A stretch of DNA of 53,968 bases from Clostridia bacterium (GCA_900769815.1 CAAGID010000002.1:1-53968), one strand, 5' to 3'. Positions 44,230 through 52,785 are shown, numbered from the stretch's first letter. Numbers and translations are program-made. Notes: generated by a model from the sequence alone, not told the origin.

Positions 44230-45108
44230 TTAAAATTCTCCGTCAGGGGAAAGAATGGATATAATTCTTTCAAGGTCGTCACGGCTAAAGTACTCAATTT
44301 CAATTTTTCCTTTTTTATCGTTGCCGTTTATTTTAACCTTTGTGCCCATATGCATACGCATACTTTCTTCAATTCTCTCAAATTCAGCAATGCGCTTTTT
44401 TTGAGGCTCCTTTTTAGTGGGCTTTTTATTCAAAACTTCCTTAACCTTATTTTCAGCCTGTCGTACTGACCATGCATTTTTAACACATTCTTGGGCTAAA
44501 GCAAGTATAACGGCTTCGTCATCAAGTACGGCAAATGCTCTGCCGTGACCTGCTGAAAGTTCCCCTGAAATTATTAAGGCACGTACCTTTTCAGGCAATT
44601 TTAAAAGTCTAAGTGCATTGGCAATAGCAGGGCGTGAGGCACCTATACGCTCCGATACTTCTTGTTGCGTAAGGGCATAATCCTTCATTAATGAATCAAT
44701 TGCTGAGGCTGTTTCAATGGGATTTAAATCCTCACGCTGTAAGTTTTCAATTAAAGCAAGCTCACATACCTGACGTGGGGAAAGCTCTTTTATAATTGCA
44801 GGGACAGTTTCTAACTTTAAGTATCTGCAGGCACGGTAACGTCTTTCACCTGCAATAATTTCATACCTTTCGCCTGTCTTTTGCACCGTTATAGGCTGAA
44901 GCATACCGTTAGCCTTTATGGATTCAGCAAGAGCAATAATAGTTTCCTGATTAAAGGTCTTTCTGGGCTGTGATTTATTAACGTCAATTTTATTTATTGG
45001 AAGATTATGTACGTATTCCTTATCAATTTCGGACTGTGTCGTAAAGGAAAGGTCCTCGGAAAAGCCTTCTCCGAAAACGGCGTTTCTGCCTAAACCTTTT
45101 TTCTTCAT
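44230..45108 (-). CDS. parB: ParB/Spo0J-type chromosome partitioning protein
   Basis: 292 residues. The N-terminal CTPase/nuclease-like domain has I-D-V-N-K-S-Q-P-R-K-T-F, G-E-R-R-Y-R-A and L-A-L-I-E-N-L-Q-R-E-D-L-N-P-I-E; the helix-turn-helix follows (T-Q-Q-E-V-S-E-R-I-G-A-S-R-P-A-I-A-N). The basic linker (K-K-P-T-K-K-E-P-Q-K-K) leads to a C-terminal dimer domain. It binds parS sites and spreads as a CTP clamp. It overlaps parA as ATGA. I find no parS consensus in the window. Confidence 0.95.
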   Translation of the reverse strand: MKKKGLGRNAVFGEGFSEDLSFTTQSEIDKEYVHNLPINKIDVNKSQPRKTFNQETIIALAESIKANGMLQPITVQKTGERYEIIAGERRYRACRYLKLETVPAIIKELSPRQVCELALIENLQREDLNPIETASAIDSLMKDYALTQQEVSERIGASRPAIANALRLLKLPEKVRALIISGELSAGHGRAFAVLDDEAVILALAQECVKNAWSVRQAENKVKEVLNKKPTKKEPQKKRIAEFERIEESMRMHMGTKVKINGNDKKGKIEIEYFSRDDLERIISILSPDGEF

Positions 45109-45863
45109 TTGCTTTCATTCCTTTCAATTATTTCTTCACACAATGCCTTGTATGCAAGAGCACCGGGACAGTAAGCGTCAAAAACCTGAATAGGCTCGCC
45201 AAAGCTTGGCGCTTCAGCTAAACGTACATTGCGGGGAATATGGGTTTTATATACCTTTTTGGAAAAATATTTTTTAACTTCGTCAACAACCTGCTGCGAG
45301 AGATTGGTGCGGGAGTCAAACATCGTGCATACAACGCCGTCGATATCAAGATTGGGATTAAGGCGTTTTTTTATAAGCATTATAGTATTTACAAGCTGAC
45401 CTAATCCCTCAAGGGCAAAGTATTCGCATTGAATAGGTACGATTATTTTATCCGATGCGGTAAATGCGTTTACCGTTAAAAGGTCTAAAGAGGGAGGGCA
45501 ATCGATTATAATATAATCATAGCTATTTTTAATCTTTAAAAGAGCATTTTTTAAAAGACTCTCTCGGCTCTTCAAGGAAACCATTTCCACCGTCGCACCT
45601 GAAAGGTCAATGTTTGAGGGGATAAGAAAAAGATTTTTTACCTGAGTCTCCATAATGACGTTTTCAATATTCTCGCCGTTTATCATAACGTCATAAATAC
45701 CCATATTATCTTTTTCAACGTTTAATCCGCTGGTGGCATTGCCCTGTGGATCAAGGTCCAATAAAAGTACTTTTTTACCTTTTAACGCAAGCCCTGCGGA
45801 AATATTTATGGCGGAGGTAGTTTTACCTACACCGCCTTTTTGGTTTGATACAGAAAGAATCAT
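45105..45863 (-). CDS. parA: ParA/Soj chromosome partitioning ATPase
   Basis: 252 residues. It opens S-N-Q-K-G-G-V-G-K-T-T (deviant Walker A), then L-L-L-D-L-D-P-Q-G-N-A-T-S-G and I-I-D-C-P-P-S-L as Walker B. Closer to chromosomal Soj than the orphan ParA at 597-1400. It acts with ParB in origin segregation. It overlaps parB (ATGA 45105-45108) and the upstream membrane-protein gene (ATGA 45860-45863), making a tightly coupled triad. Confidence 0.95.
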   Translation of the reverse strand: MILSVSNQKGGVGKTTSAINISAGLALKGKKVLLLDLDPQGNATSGLNVEKDNMGIYDVMINGENIENVIMETQVKNLFLIPSNIDLSGATVEMVSLKSRESLLKNALLKIKNSYDYIIIDCPPSLDLLTVNAFTASDKIIVPIQCEYFALEGLGQLVNTIMLIKKRLNPNLDIDGVVCTMFDSRTNLSQQVVDEVKKYFSKKVYKTHIPRNVRLAEAPSFGEPIQVFDAYCPGALAYKALCEEIIERNESK

Positions 45864-46573
45864 TTGTTTTCTCCGTCTTTATTTAAAAGATTATATTGTC
45901 TATCCATACGGGCGTTAAGTTGGTTAACGCCTATTTTTACGTTGTTAAGACGTTCTTCTAAATCATTTAATTTGTTAATTATGTGACGTTGCTCAAAGTT
46001 TACGGCTTTGCCGGGGAGCTTACGCATTGAAAGAAGCTCAAACTCCTCTAAAAGCCTTGAAAAACGTTTTTTTCTTAAATCGTCCATAAAAGTATAGAAG
46101 ATTTCTAAAAAAACTTCAAGGGAAAGCAATACAAAAAATAAACAGTAAAGATTTGCTTTTTCTGCCTCAAGAAGTCCGGAAATTTTAATTATACCCGCAG
46201 CTGTAACTGAAAAGCCGATAAGTGCAATTGCACGGGAAATTACAGGAAAAATATTTCTTCCCTTAAAAAGGTCATTTTTTATAAGATATTTGCTTAAGGA
46301 AACGGTGTCCTCGCTTATGTAGGCAACATAATAATCGTCCCACATACGGTTAAAGCGTTTTGAGAGACGTAAGGCTTCAATTTTCTTTATAATATCTTCG
46401 CCGGTTTCTTTTCTTAAAACTTTATTTATTTTTTTCAGTGAGCTGCCGCCAAAAAAGAAAAGTATAAAGTAAATAAGAAATACCAAAAGCATCGCTCCTG
46501 CTATAACTAAAAATGCGTTTGAACTGTTTGTGTACAGTTTAAGAAACTCTTTAATTATATCTTTCAAGGGCAC
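45860..46573 (-). CDS. Membrane protein leading the parA-parB operon, unknown
   Basis: 237 residues. A hydrophobic helix at ~20-42 (F-L-V-I-A-G-A-M-L-L-V-F-L), a soluble stretch, then two helices at ~110-160. The C-terminus is a likely coiled coil (L-N-D-L-E-E-R-L-N-N-V-K). Family not recognised. The frame starts at GTG 46571-46573, but AGGAGG is only 3 nt before it; TTG 46567 has better spacing. Its ATGA overlap with parA implies linked expression and perhaps a membrane anchor for chromosome segregation. Confidence 0.7.
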   Translation of the reverse strand: MPLKDIIKEFLKLYTNSSNAFLVIAGAMLLVFLIYFILFFFGGSSLKKINKVLRKETGEDIIKKIEALRLSKRFNRMWDDYYVAYISEDTVSLSKYLIKNDLFKGRNIFPVISRAIALIGFSVTAAGIIKISGLLEAEKANLYCLFFVLLSLEVFLEIFYTFMDDLRKKRFSRLLEEFELLSMRKLPGKAVNFEQRHIINKLNDLEERLNNVKIGVNQLNARMDRQYNLLNKDGENK

Positions 46574-46593
46574 ATACCTCCTCGTATTATATA

Positions 46594-46622
46594 TTTTAAC
46601 AGATTACCCCCACTTTTGTCAA
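46594..46622 (-). promoter_or_regulatory. Promoter of the par operon
   Basis: On the minus strand: TTGACA (46622-46617), 17 bp, TTAAAA (46599-46594), then a nearby TATAAT. It stands back to back with the promoter at 46657. Confidence 0.65.
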
Positions 46623-46656
46623 AACAAACAGTAATAAATTTTTTACATTATGTAAG

Positions 46657-46686
46657 TTGACAGTATCATATAAATGAGTGTATAAT
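46657..46686 (+). promoter_or_regulatory. Promoter of the Pro/Thr-repeat protein
   Basis: TTGACA (46657), an 18-bp spacer and TATAAT (46681-46686). Confidence 0.75.
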
Positions 46687-46717
46687 ATATTTGTAATAAT
46701 TTCGTAACGAGGTTAAT

Positions 46718-47452
46718 ATGAAAAAGCTTGGAATTATATTTTTAATATCGGTGCTTGTGTTTATGCCGGTTGTAAGCATAACTGCGTTGGAAGGTGTTGA
46801 GCCTACGCCAACGGCTACAGCTACTGTTGCTTCTACAGATGAGCCTACGCCAAGCATTGCACCTACACCTGATTTAAATACACCTACGCCTACACCTGAC
46901 GGCGAAACACCATCGCCCACACCTGACGGAGAGACATCATCGCCCACGCCTGACGGCGAAACACCATCACCATCACCAACGCCCGAAGGCGAAACGCCAT
47001 CGCCAACGCCCGAAGGCGAAACACCATCACCAACGCCCGAAGGCGAAACACCATCGCCAACACCTGAGGGCGAAACACCTTCTCCTACGCCGACGGCAAC
47101 GCCTAAGCCAACCAACCGTCCTGTTATTTCAGAGCCTACAAAGGATCCCTATGATAGAAATTGGCAGACTCAGGCACCACCCACAATGCCCCCTGAAATT
47201 ACGGCAAATCCTGACGTTACTCCTGTTGCAGGAGTGGCTGAGGATACGCCTCCGCCTTTTATAAGTGAGCAGAAAAATAGTATAAACGTATTTCTTATCA
47301 TTTGCCTTTCGCTTATACTTGTGCTTATCATTGATATTTATATAATTATGTGGCGCAAGCGTATGGGCTATGGAACTCAATTAAACGGCGGCGTTTCGCG
47401 AAGAAAGGTTCAGGACCTTTTTGATTACCCTAAAGAAGAAAAAAAGGAATGA
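46718..47452 (+). CDS. Surface protein with Pro/Thr-rich tandem repeats
   Basis: 244 residues. A signal peptide (~1-24) leads a low-complexity wall-spanning region (~30-135) built on a 9-residue unit P-T-P-E(or D)-G-E-T-P-S, repeated about seven times, then T-K-D-P-Y-D-R-N-W and a C-terminal membrane helix (I-N-V-F-L-I-I-C-L-S-L-I-L-V-L) with a basic inside tail. The topology is a stalk-like protein anchored by its C-terminal helix. Such Thr/Ser/Pro tracts are typical O-glycosylation targets, so it could be a substrate for the GT39-type enzyme at 7.1 kb (inference). ATG 46718 follows ACGAGG. Confidence 0.8.
   Translation: MKKLGIIFLISVLVFMPVVSITALEGVEPTPTATATVASTDEPTPSIAPTPDLNTPTPTPDGETPSPTPDGETSSPTPDGETPSPSPTPEGETPSPTPEGETPSPTPEGETPSPTPEGETPSPTPTATPKPTNRPVISEPTKDPYDRNWQTQAPPTMPPEITANPDVTPVAGVAEDTPPPFISEQKNSINVFLIICLSLILVLIIDIYIIMWRKRMGYGTQLNGGVSRRKVQDLFDYPKEEKKE
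46896..47090. repeat. 27-bp tandem repeats in the surface protein
   Basis: About seven units encode P-T-P-E/D-G-E-T-P-S. The last units are nearly identical in DNA and the first ones have diverged, so the array probably changes length by slippage. Confidence 0.8.
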
Positions 47453-47458
47453 TTTTTA

Positions 47459-47490
47459 AAACAATGCTGAAATTTTTGGCATTGTTTTTT
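47459..47490 (+). terminator. Terminator after the repeat protein
   Basis: ACAATGC (47461) pairs with GCATTGT (47479-47485), followed by Ts. Part of the T-run also forms the -35 box of the next promoter. Confidence 0.8.
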
Positions 47491-47510
47491 TATTCTTATT
47501 ATGATATAAT
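47482..47510 (+). promoter_or_regulatory. Promoter of the acyltransferase gene
   Basis: TTGTTT (47482), 17 bp, TATAAT (47505-47510). It is nested in the preceding terminator. Confidence 0.55.
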
Positions 47511-47540
47511 ATTTTAAAATCCGACAAAAGAGGACAATAA

Positions 47541-48800
47541 ATGAAAATCAAAACAAAAAAATTGAGCTATGAAAAAGTAATGGCAATAAAAAAGCCTGAA
47601 CATAAAAATCCGATGAAGCCCAATATACTTTTTCGTACGCTTATAAGGGTGCTTTCTATCCCTGACATGCTTGCAACTAAGTTTACATATACATTTGAAG
47701 ATAAGGATAAGCTTGAAAAAGGGCCTTATCTTATTTTAATGAACCATTCAAGCTTTATTGACCTCAAGATTGCATCTAAAATATTTTATCCGATGCCATA
47801 TTCAATAGTCTGCACCTCTGACGGTTTTGTAGGCAAAAACTGGCTTATGCGTCTTTTAGGCTGTATTCCCACGCAGAAATTTGTAACGGATATTACTTTA
47901 ATAAGAGATATGCGTTATATGATTAAAAAGAAGAATACAAGTGTTTTAATGTATCCCGAGGCAAGCTACACCTTTGACGGTACTGAAACACCTCTGCCTG
48001 AAAAATTAGGGCAGTTAATGAAGCTTCTTGAAGTGCCTGTTATAACGGTAATTACAAAAGGTGCTTTTCTACGCGACCCCTTATATAACGGCTTACAGTT
48101 AAGAAAGGTCAAGGTGAGTGCTTCCGTTAAATGCCTTGCAACAAGGGAAGAAATTAAAAAGCTTTCCGTTGATGAGCTTTCAAAGAAACTTGAAGATACC
48201 TTTACCTTTGATAATTTCAAGGACCAGCGGGAAAGGAAAATTCAGGTTAAGGAAAAATTCCGTGCTGACGGATTGGAGAAAATTTTATACAAGTGTGCTC
48301 ATTGTGAAAAAGAGGGCGGAATGGTTGGTAAGGGCACAACCCTTATCTGTAATCACTGCAAAAAAGAATATGAGCTTGATACTTACGGTGCTTTAATTGC
48401 CACAAAAGGAGAAAGCGAATTTATACATATTCCTGATTGGTACAAATGGCAAAGGGAATGTGTTAAAAAGGAGCTTGAAGAAGGCGAGTATAAACTTGAT
48501 ACAAAGGTAAAAATCGGAATGATGGTTGACTATAAAGCAATTTATATGGTAGGAGAGGGCAGACTCATTCACAATAATAACGGCTTTGATTTAACGGGCT
48601 GTGACGGTTTGTTAAATTATACCCAACCTCCTCATTCCTCTTACGGTTTGTATGCAGACTATTTCTGGTACGAGATAGGCGACGTGATCTGTATAGGCAA
48701 TAAGAAAGCCCTTTATTATTGTTTCCCTGAAAAGGAGGGAGTCGTTGCAAAAACAAGAATGGCGGCAGAAGAACTTTTTAAAATGCAGAAAAAAATGTAA
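47541..48800 (+). CDS. Lysophospholipid acyltransferase (PlsC-like) with zinc-ribbon extension
   Basis: 419 residues. The N-terminal ~210 hold the LPLAT fold: H-S-S-F-I-D as the HX4D catalytic motif, V-L-M-Y-P-E-A-S-Y as the phosphate-binding block. Unusually, residues ~250-285 form a four-Cys zinc ribbon (C-A-H-C and C-N-H-C), followed by ~135 residues of unknown fold. The likely job is transfer of an acyl chain to lysophosphatidate or a related lipid at the membrane. AGAGGAC precedes ATG 47541. It is monocistronic. Confidence 0.85.
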   Translation: MKIKTKKLSYEKVMAIKKPEHKNPMKPNILFRTLIRVLSIPDMLATKFTYTFEDKDKLEKGPYLILMNHSSFIDLKIASKIFYPMPYSIVCTSDGFVGKNWLMRLLGCIPTQKFVTDITLIRDMRYMIKKKNTSVLMYPEASYTFDGTETPLPEKLGQLMKLLEVPVITVITKGAFLRDPLYNGLQLRKVKVSASVKCLATREEIKKLSVDELSKKLEDTFTFDNFKDQRERKIQVKEKFRADGLEKILYKCAHCEKEGGMVGKGTTLICNHCKKEYELDTYGALIATKGESEFIHIPDWYKWQRECVKKELEEGEYKLDTKVKIGMMVDYKAIYMVGEGRLIHNNNGFDLTGCDGLLNYTQPPHSSYGLYADYFWYEIGDVICIGNKKALYYCFPEKEGVVAKTRMAAEELFKMQKKM

Positions 48801-48801
48801 A

Positions 48802-48831
48802 AAAAACGCGTTGCAATACAACGCGTTTTTT
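48802..48831. terminator. Bidirectional terminator
   Basis: A 12-bp stem AAAAACGCGTTG/CAACGCGTTTTT with loop CAATA, between the convergent acyltransferase and rpmE genes. Confidence 0.9.
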
Positions 48832-48860
48832 GTTTGTAAGGAATTGTCAGTATTTTAAAA

Positions 48861-49058
48861 TTAAAGTCCGTATCTCTTCTTAAACTTGTCAACACGGCCT
48901 GCAGAGTCAACAAGCTTCTGCTTACCTGTATAGAAAGGATGGCACTTTGAGCAAATTTCTACTGAAAGAGAATCTTTAACTGAGCCTGTTTCGAATGTTT
49001 CGCCGCAAGCACACTTTACTGTTACCTTTTTGTAATCCGGATGTATACCCTGTTTCAT
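48861..49058 (-). CDS. rpmE: 50S ribosomal protein L31 (zinc-binding form)
   Basis: 65 residues. It opens M-K-Q-G-I-H-P-D-Y and keeps the zinc ligands in C-A-C-G-E-T-F and I-C-S-K-C-H-P-F-Y-T-G-K-Q, so this is the C+ paralogue used when zinc is sufficient. GAGGTG precedes ATG 49056-49058. It has its own promoter and a terminator. Confidence 0.98.
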   Translation of the reverse strand: MKQGIHPDYKKVTVKCACGETFETGSVKDSLSVEICSKCHPFYTGKQKLVDSAGRVDKFKKRYGL

Positions 49059-49100
49059 AGTATCACCTCATTTTCTTTTTCCGAAATATTAAGCATTAGT

Positions 49101-49129
49101 ATTATACATACAAAATAATAATGTGTCAA
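49101..49129 (-). promoter_or_regulatory. Promoter of rpmE
   Basis: On the minus strand: consensus TTGACA (49129-49124), 17 bp, consensus TATAAT (49106-49101). It is one of the two strongest promoters in the window. Confidence 0.85.
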
Positions 49130-49179
49130 ACGATTTTTTTAAATTTCTACATTTATCGCTTGTTACGCTATTAAAAATA

Positions 49180-50571
49180 TTATCTTTTTACAAGAGTTGA
49201 GCCTTCAGGGGAGTCCTTAATATCATAGCCTGCAGCGTTGATTTCGTCGCGGAGCTTATCTGATAATGCCCAATTCTTTTCTTTTCTTGCCTGGGTACGT
49301 TCTGCTAATTTATCTAAAAGCTCTTGGGGAATGTCGTTTTTTGTTTCTATAGGAACGTAGCCTTTTTTAAGGTCAAGACCTAATACAGCATCCATTTTAA
49401 TGGCGGTATCATAAATTTCCTTGCCCTGCTTGCCTGAACGGAGAAGATTCCATAAAATACCCAATGCCTTAGGTACGTTAAGGTCATCACTGACGGCTTC
49501 GCAGAAGGAAGCATAAGCTTCGTCACACATTGCTTTAAGGCTTTCATCGCTATCCGCATTTTTATTGGCGGTAACTGCCTCTAAAAGACGGATATATGCT
49601 TTCTGTGATGCTTTAATAGCGTCCCAGGTAAAGTTGATTTTGTTTCTGTAATGGGCGTTTAAGCAGAAGTATCTGAAGGTAAGGGGCATAATGCCTGCCT
49701 TCTTCAAATCCTCAACGGTGTAGGTGTTGCCTAAACTCTTGCTCATTTTACCGTTGTCAACCATCATAAATTCGCCGTGCATCCAATAGTTAACTGCAGG
49801 ATGACCTAAAAGTGCATTGGATTGTGCAATTTCGTTTTCGTGATGAACGGGAATATGGTCAACACCGCCGGTGTGAATATCAAAGGTATCGCCTAAATAT
49901 TTTCTGCCCATTGCCGAGCACTCAATATGCCAGCCGGGATAACCCATGCCCCAGGGACTTTCCCACTGCTGAAGATGCTCTTTAGGTGCTTTCTTCCATA
50001 CTGCAAAGTCAGCAGGATGCTTTTTCTGGTCGTTAACCTCAACACGTGCACCTGCCAATTGCTCGTCAAGGTCTAACTTTGAAAGAACACCGTACTTACC
50101 GTACTTAACGATATCAAAATAAATACCGTCGTCAGTTTCGTAAGCAAAGCCCTTTTCTTCAAGACCCTTTACAAAGTCAATCATCTCCTGAATGTGGTCT
50201 GTTGCCTTGGGCACGATTTCAGGTAATGTAATATTTAACTGCTTAACGTCATCTTTAAATACTGAGGTATAGTATGCTGCAATTTCCAAAGGAGATTTCT
50301 TTTGCTGTTTTGCAGCTTTTTCCATCTTATCCTCGCCTTCGTCCGCATCGGAGGTAAGATGACCAACGTCTGTAATATTCATTACGCCTAAAAGCTTATA
50401 GCCGTTTAAGGTAAGCACGCGTCTTAAAAGGTCCATAAACACGTAGGTGCGTAAATTACCGATATGGGCAAAGTTATATACGGTAGGACCGCAGGAATAC
50501 ATCCTTACTTCGCCTTCGTGAATAGTTTTTAATTCTTCTTTTTTGTTTGTAAGTGTGTTGTAAACTAACAT
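49180..50571 (-). CDS. cysS: Cysteinyl-tRNA synthetase
   Basis: 463 residues. S-C-G-P-T-V-Y-N-F-A-H-I-G-N carries the zinc Cys and HIGH motif; W-H-I-E-C-S-A-M and H-H-E-N-E-I-A-Q give the other zinc ligands; K-M-S-K-S-L-G-N is the KMSKS loop. The helical tRNA-binding C-terminus is complete. I take ATG 50571 as the start (GGAG at 6 nt); the ATG four codons upstream has no ribosome site. There is no T-box leader. Confidence 0.97.
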   Translation of the reverse strand: MLVYNTLTNKKEELKTIHEGEVRMYSCGPTVYNFAHIGNLRTYVFMDLLRRVLTLNGYKLLGVMNITDVGHLTSDADEGEDKMEKAAKQQKKSPLEIAAYYTSVFKDDVKQLNITLPEIVPKATDHIQEMIDFVKGLEEKGFAYETDDGIYFDIVKYGKYGVLSKLDLDEQLAGARVEVNDQKKHPADFAVWKKAPKEHLQQWESPWGMGYPGWHIECSAMGRKYLGDTFDIHTGGVDHIPVHHENEIAQSNALLGHPAVNYWMHGEFMMVDNGKMSKSLGNTYTVEDLKKAGIMPLTFRYFCLNAHYRNKINFTWDAIKASQKAYIRLLEAVTANKNADSDESLKAMCDEAYASFCEAVSDDLNVPKALGILWNLLRSGKQGKEIYDTAIKMDAVLGLDLKKGYVPIETKNDIPQELLDKLAERTQARKEKNWALSDKLRDEINAAGYDIKDSPEGSTLVKR

Positions 50572-50600
50572 ATAATACTCCATATTAAATTTATTAATAT

Positions 50601-50629
50601 ATTATACAACATTAAATGCACAGACGCAA
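50601..50629 (-). promoter_or_regulatory. Promoter of cysS
   Basis: On the minus strand: TTGCGT (50629-50624), 17 bp, TATAAT (50606-50601). Confidence 0.75.
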
Positions 50630-50694
50630 CTGTTTTATGCAAAAATAAGTATAAGATGCTTGTATTTTTCATATTTTTATTCAGGTGATAAGTT

Positions 50695-51966
50695 ATGAAA
50701 AAGAGATTATTTTTTAATATGGGCGTCCTTGCATTAAGCAACATTATAGTAAGATTTATCGGTATGGCGTATAAGGTGTGGCTGGCAAAGGAGATTTCGC
50801 CTGTAGCATTAGGTATTTATCAGCTTGCAATGAGCGTATATTCGGTATTTATTACGCCTATTGCGTCAGGCTTACCTAACGCAACAAGCAGGCTTTCTGC
50901 TAAATATTTGAAGGAGAAAAAAGAAAAAAACGTTTTAGCTTCTGCCATAAAAATTGCAATGTATCCTTTAATAATTTCCGCGTTGCTTTTAATTTTCGGC
51001 AAAGATATTATAGCAGGACTGTTTTTACATAATAAAGAGGCCGGAAACGTAGTCTTAGCACTTATTCCTGCAGTAACATTAGGTGCACTTGCAGCCCTGC
51101 CCTGCGGATATCTGCACGCTAAAGGAAAAACATATCTTTCTGCTATATTTGAAATTATTGAGCAATTAGGCAAAATCGCCTTTGTTTTTATTTTAATAAG
51201 ACTTTTTAAAGATTCAGCCGATGAATTTCAGGCTATGCTTCCCGTACTTGCCGTCAGTTTTGGCGGAGTTCTATCCTTTTTTATGCATTTTCTTGCTGTT
51301 AAAAAGGTCGACCTTAAGAAAACAGGCTTCAAGAAAGAAATTCTTGAAAACGCACTCCCGCCTACCTTTGCAAGACTTTCAACGTCACTTTTGCATTTGG
51401 GTACAACAACTATTCTGCCAATAGGACTTATGGCTTACGGCTTGACTAAAGAGGCAGCGTTATCTCAATACGGTATTTTAACTTCAATGGCGTATCCCGT
51501 TGTCTTTGTACCTATGACTGTTATTGGTGCACTGTGCGTAGTGGTTTTGCCCGAAATTGCAAAAAATTTAGATAATAAAAAAGTTATCAAAAGAAAGTTT
51601 CTTCAGGCATTTTTGATTTCGCTTTCTGTAACGGTTGGGTTTTCAGTACTGCTTTTCTTGTTTGCGCCTTGGTTTGCAATAAAATTTTTCCATCAGCCAA
51701 TGGCGGGCAGATTTATGGTAATGCTTATACCCTCAGTCATCTTTTTAGGGCTTTCACAAGTTTCACGGACAGTTTTAAACGGCTTAGGCAAGCAAAAAAC
51801 TCTTATGGTAACAAGCACAGTCGACGGCTTTTTCGGCTTGAGCTTAACTTATATTTTCGTTTGGCGGTTTGGCATTTACGGCTTTATTCTTGCTAACTGT
51901 CTGCAGGATTTATTGGCGTTTGTTATGAACGTTTCTCTTTGCGTATATCATATAAAAAGAGCTTAA
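50695..51966 (+). CDS. SpoVB-like polysaccharide flippase (MOP superfamily)
   Basis: 423 residues, with about twelve membrane helices across the whole length. The opening (G-V-L-A-L-S-N-I-I-V-R-F-I-G-M-A-Y-K-V-W) and L-G-I-Y-Q-L-A-M-S-V-Y with P-N-A-T-S-R-L resemble stage V sporulation protein B and other MOP lipid flippases. It probably moves a lipid-linked precursor across the membrane. It is somewhat shorter than SpoVB as I recall it (~500), lacking part of the C-terminal helices. AGGTGAT precedes ATG 50695. Whether it serves sporulation cannot be told here. Confidence 0.85.
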   Translation: MKKRLFFNMGVLALSNIIVRFIGMAYKVWLAKEISPVALGIYQLAMSVYSVFITPIASGLPNATSRLSAKYLKEKKEKNVLASAIKIAMYPLIISALLLIFGKDIIAGLFLHNKEAGNVVLALIPAVTLGALAALPCGYLHAKGKTYLSAIFEIIEQLGKIAFVFILIRLFKDSADEFQAMLPVLAVSFGGVLSFFMHFLAVKKVDLKKTGFKKEILENALPPTFARLSTSLLHLGTTTILPIGLMAYGLTKEAALSQYGILTSMAYPVVFVPMTVIGALCVVVLPEIAKNLDNKKVIKRKFLQAFLISLSVTVGFSVLLFLFAPWFAIKFFHQPMAGRFMVMLIPSVIFLGLSQVSRTVLNGLGKQKTLMVTSTVDGFFGLSLTYIFVWRFGIYGFILANCLQDLLAFVMNVSLCVYHIKRA

Positions 51967-52003
51967 TTTTATATTGTAAAATTCTTTATTTTATGATAAA
52001 ATG

Positions 52004-52031
52004 AAAAAAGAGAAGCTTAAAAAAGCTTCTC
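52004..52031 (-). terminator. Terminator of the ferredoxin gene
   Basis: A 9-bp stem GAGAAGCTT/AAGCTTCTC with a 4-base loop, followed on the minus strand by six Ts. Confidence 0.85.
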
Positions 52032-52051
52032 CCAATTCATTTTTGCTTTAA

Positions 52052-52222
52052 TTATTCCTGCTCAGGTGCAGAAACGGGGCAAGCATCAGCACAAGCACCG
52101 CATTCGATGCAAGTATCAGCATCGATAACGTACTTACCGTCGCCTTCTGTGATAGCGTTAACAGGGCAAGCGCCTGCACATGCACCGCATGAAATGCAAT
52201 CATCATTAATCTTGTATGCCAT
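52052..52222 (-). CDS. 2[4Fe-4S] ferredoxin
   Basis: 56 residues, the classic clostridial ferredoxin size. Two cluster motifs, C-I-S-C-G-A-C-A-G-A-C-P and C-I-E-C-G-A-C-A-D-A-C-P, each give CxxCxxCxxxCP spacing. It is a soluble electron carrier for anaerobic metabolism. ATG 52220-52222 follows GGAGGTG. It is monocistronic, divergent from luxS. Confidence 0.97.
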   Translation of the reverse strand: MAYKINDDCISCGACAGACPVNAITEGDGKYVIDADTCIECGACADACPVSAPEQE

Positions 52223-52256
52223 TAGAATTCACCTCCGCAAAATATTCATTAGCAAT

Positions 52257-52284
52257 ATTATAGCACGAATTATTGATTTTGCAA
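52257..52284 (-). promoter_or_regulatory. Promoter of the ferredoxin gene
   Basis: On the minus strand: TTGCAA (52284-52279), 16 bp, TATAAT (52262-52257), with an extended TG-n before the -10. Confidence 0.75.
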
Positions 52285-52324
52285 GTAATTTTGACAAAAT
52301 AAATTATATAAACAGAGGTTTTTT

Positions 52325-52783
52325 ATGAAAAAACAGATAAAAAGTTTTCAGGTTGACCACGATTTTATTGTTCCGGGTATGTACCTTTCCCGCATTGACG
52401 GCGACGTTGCAACTTACGATTTAAGAACCCGTAAGCCAAACGCAGGCAATTATATGGATAATATTACTATGCATACCGTTGAGCATATGTTTGCAACGTA
52501 TGTCCGTTTTTCTGAATTTGGCGAAAATATTATATATTTCGGACCAATGGGCTGTAGGACAGGCTTTTATCTCTTGGTACGAAATATGACCAATGAAGAA
52601 ACTTTAAAACTTACTAAAGAAACCTTAAAAGCCATTATTGACCACCAAGGCGAGGTTTTCGGCGCAACCAGAAAAGAGTGCGGAAACTATAAGGAACTTG
52701 ACCTTGAAAGTGCAAAAAAAGAGTGTAGAGAATATTTAAAGAATCTTGAAAATTGGGATGATTTTAACTACAGAGGAGAATAA
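52325..52783 (+). CDS. luxS: S-ribosylhomocysteine lyase
   Basis: 152 residues. The zinc site is in H-T-V-E-H-M-F with the third ligand in G-P-M-G-C-R-T-G-F-Y. It cleaves S-ribosylhomocysteine to homocysteine and DPD, the AI-2 precursor. It lies 2 bp before mtnN, which makes its substrate, so the two form the methyl-cycle detoxification pair. It starts at ATG 52325 with AGAGG upstream. Confidence 0.97.
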   Translation: MKKQIKSFQVDHDFIVPGMYLSRIDGDVATYDLRTRKPNAGNYMDNITMHTVEHMFATYVRFSEFGENIIYFGPMGCRTGFYLLVRNMTNEETLKLTKETLKAIIDHQGEVFGATRKECGNYKELDLESAKKECREYLKNLENWDDFNYRGE

Positions 52784-52785
52784 AA

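Noticed and set aside
44142..46717. parS site near parAB
   Set aside because: No match to the TGTTTCACGTGAAACA-type consensus was found in the intergenic DNA.
46896..47090. CRISPR array
   Set aside because: The repeats are contiguous 27-bp coding units without spacers.
46666..47115. Minus-strand Gly/Val-repeat ORF
   Set aside because: It is the antisense shadow of the Pro/Thr repeat gene, which has a promoter, ribosome site, signal peptide and membrane anchor.
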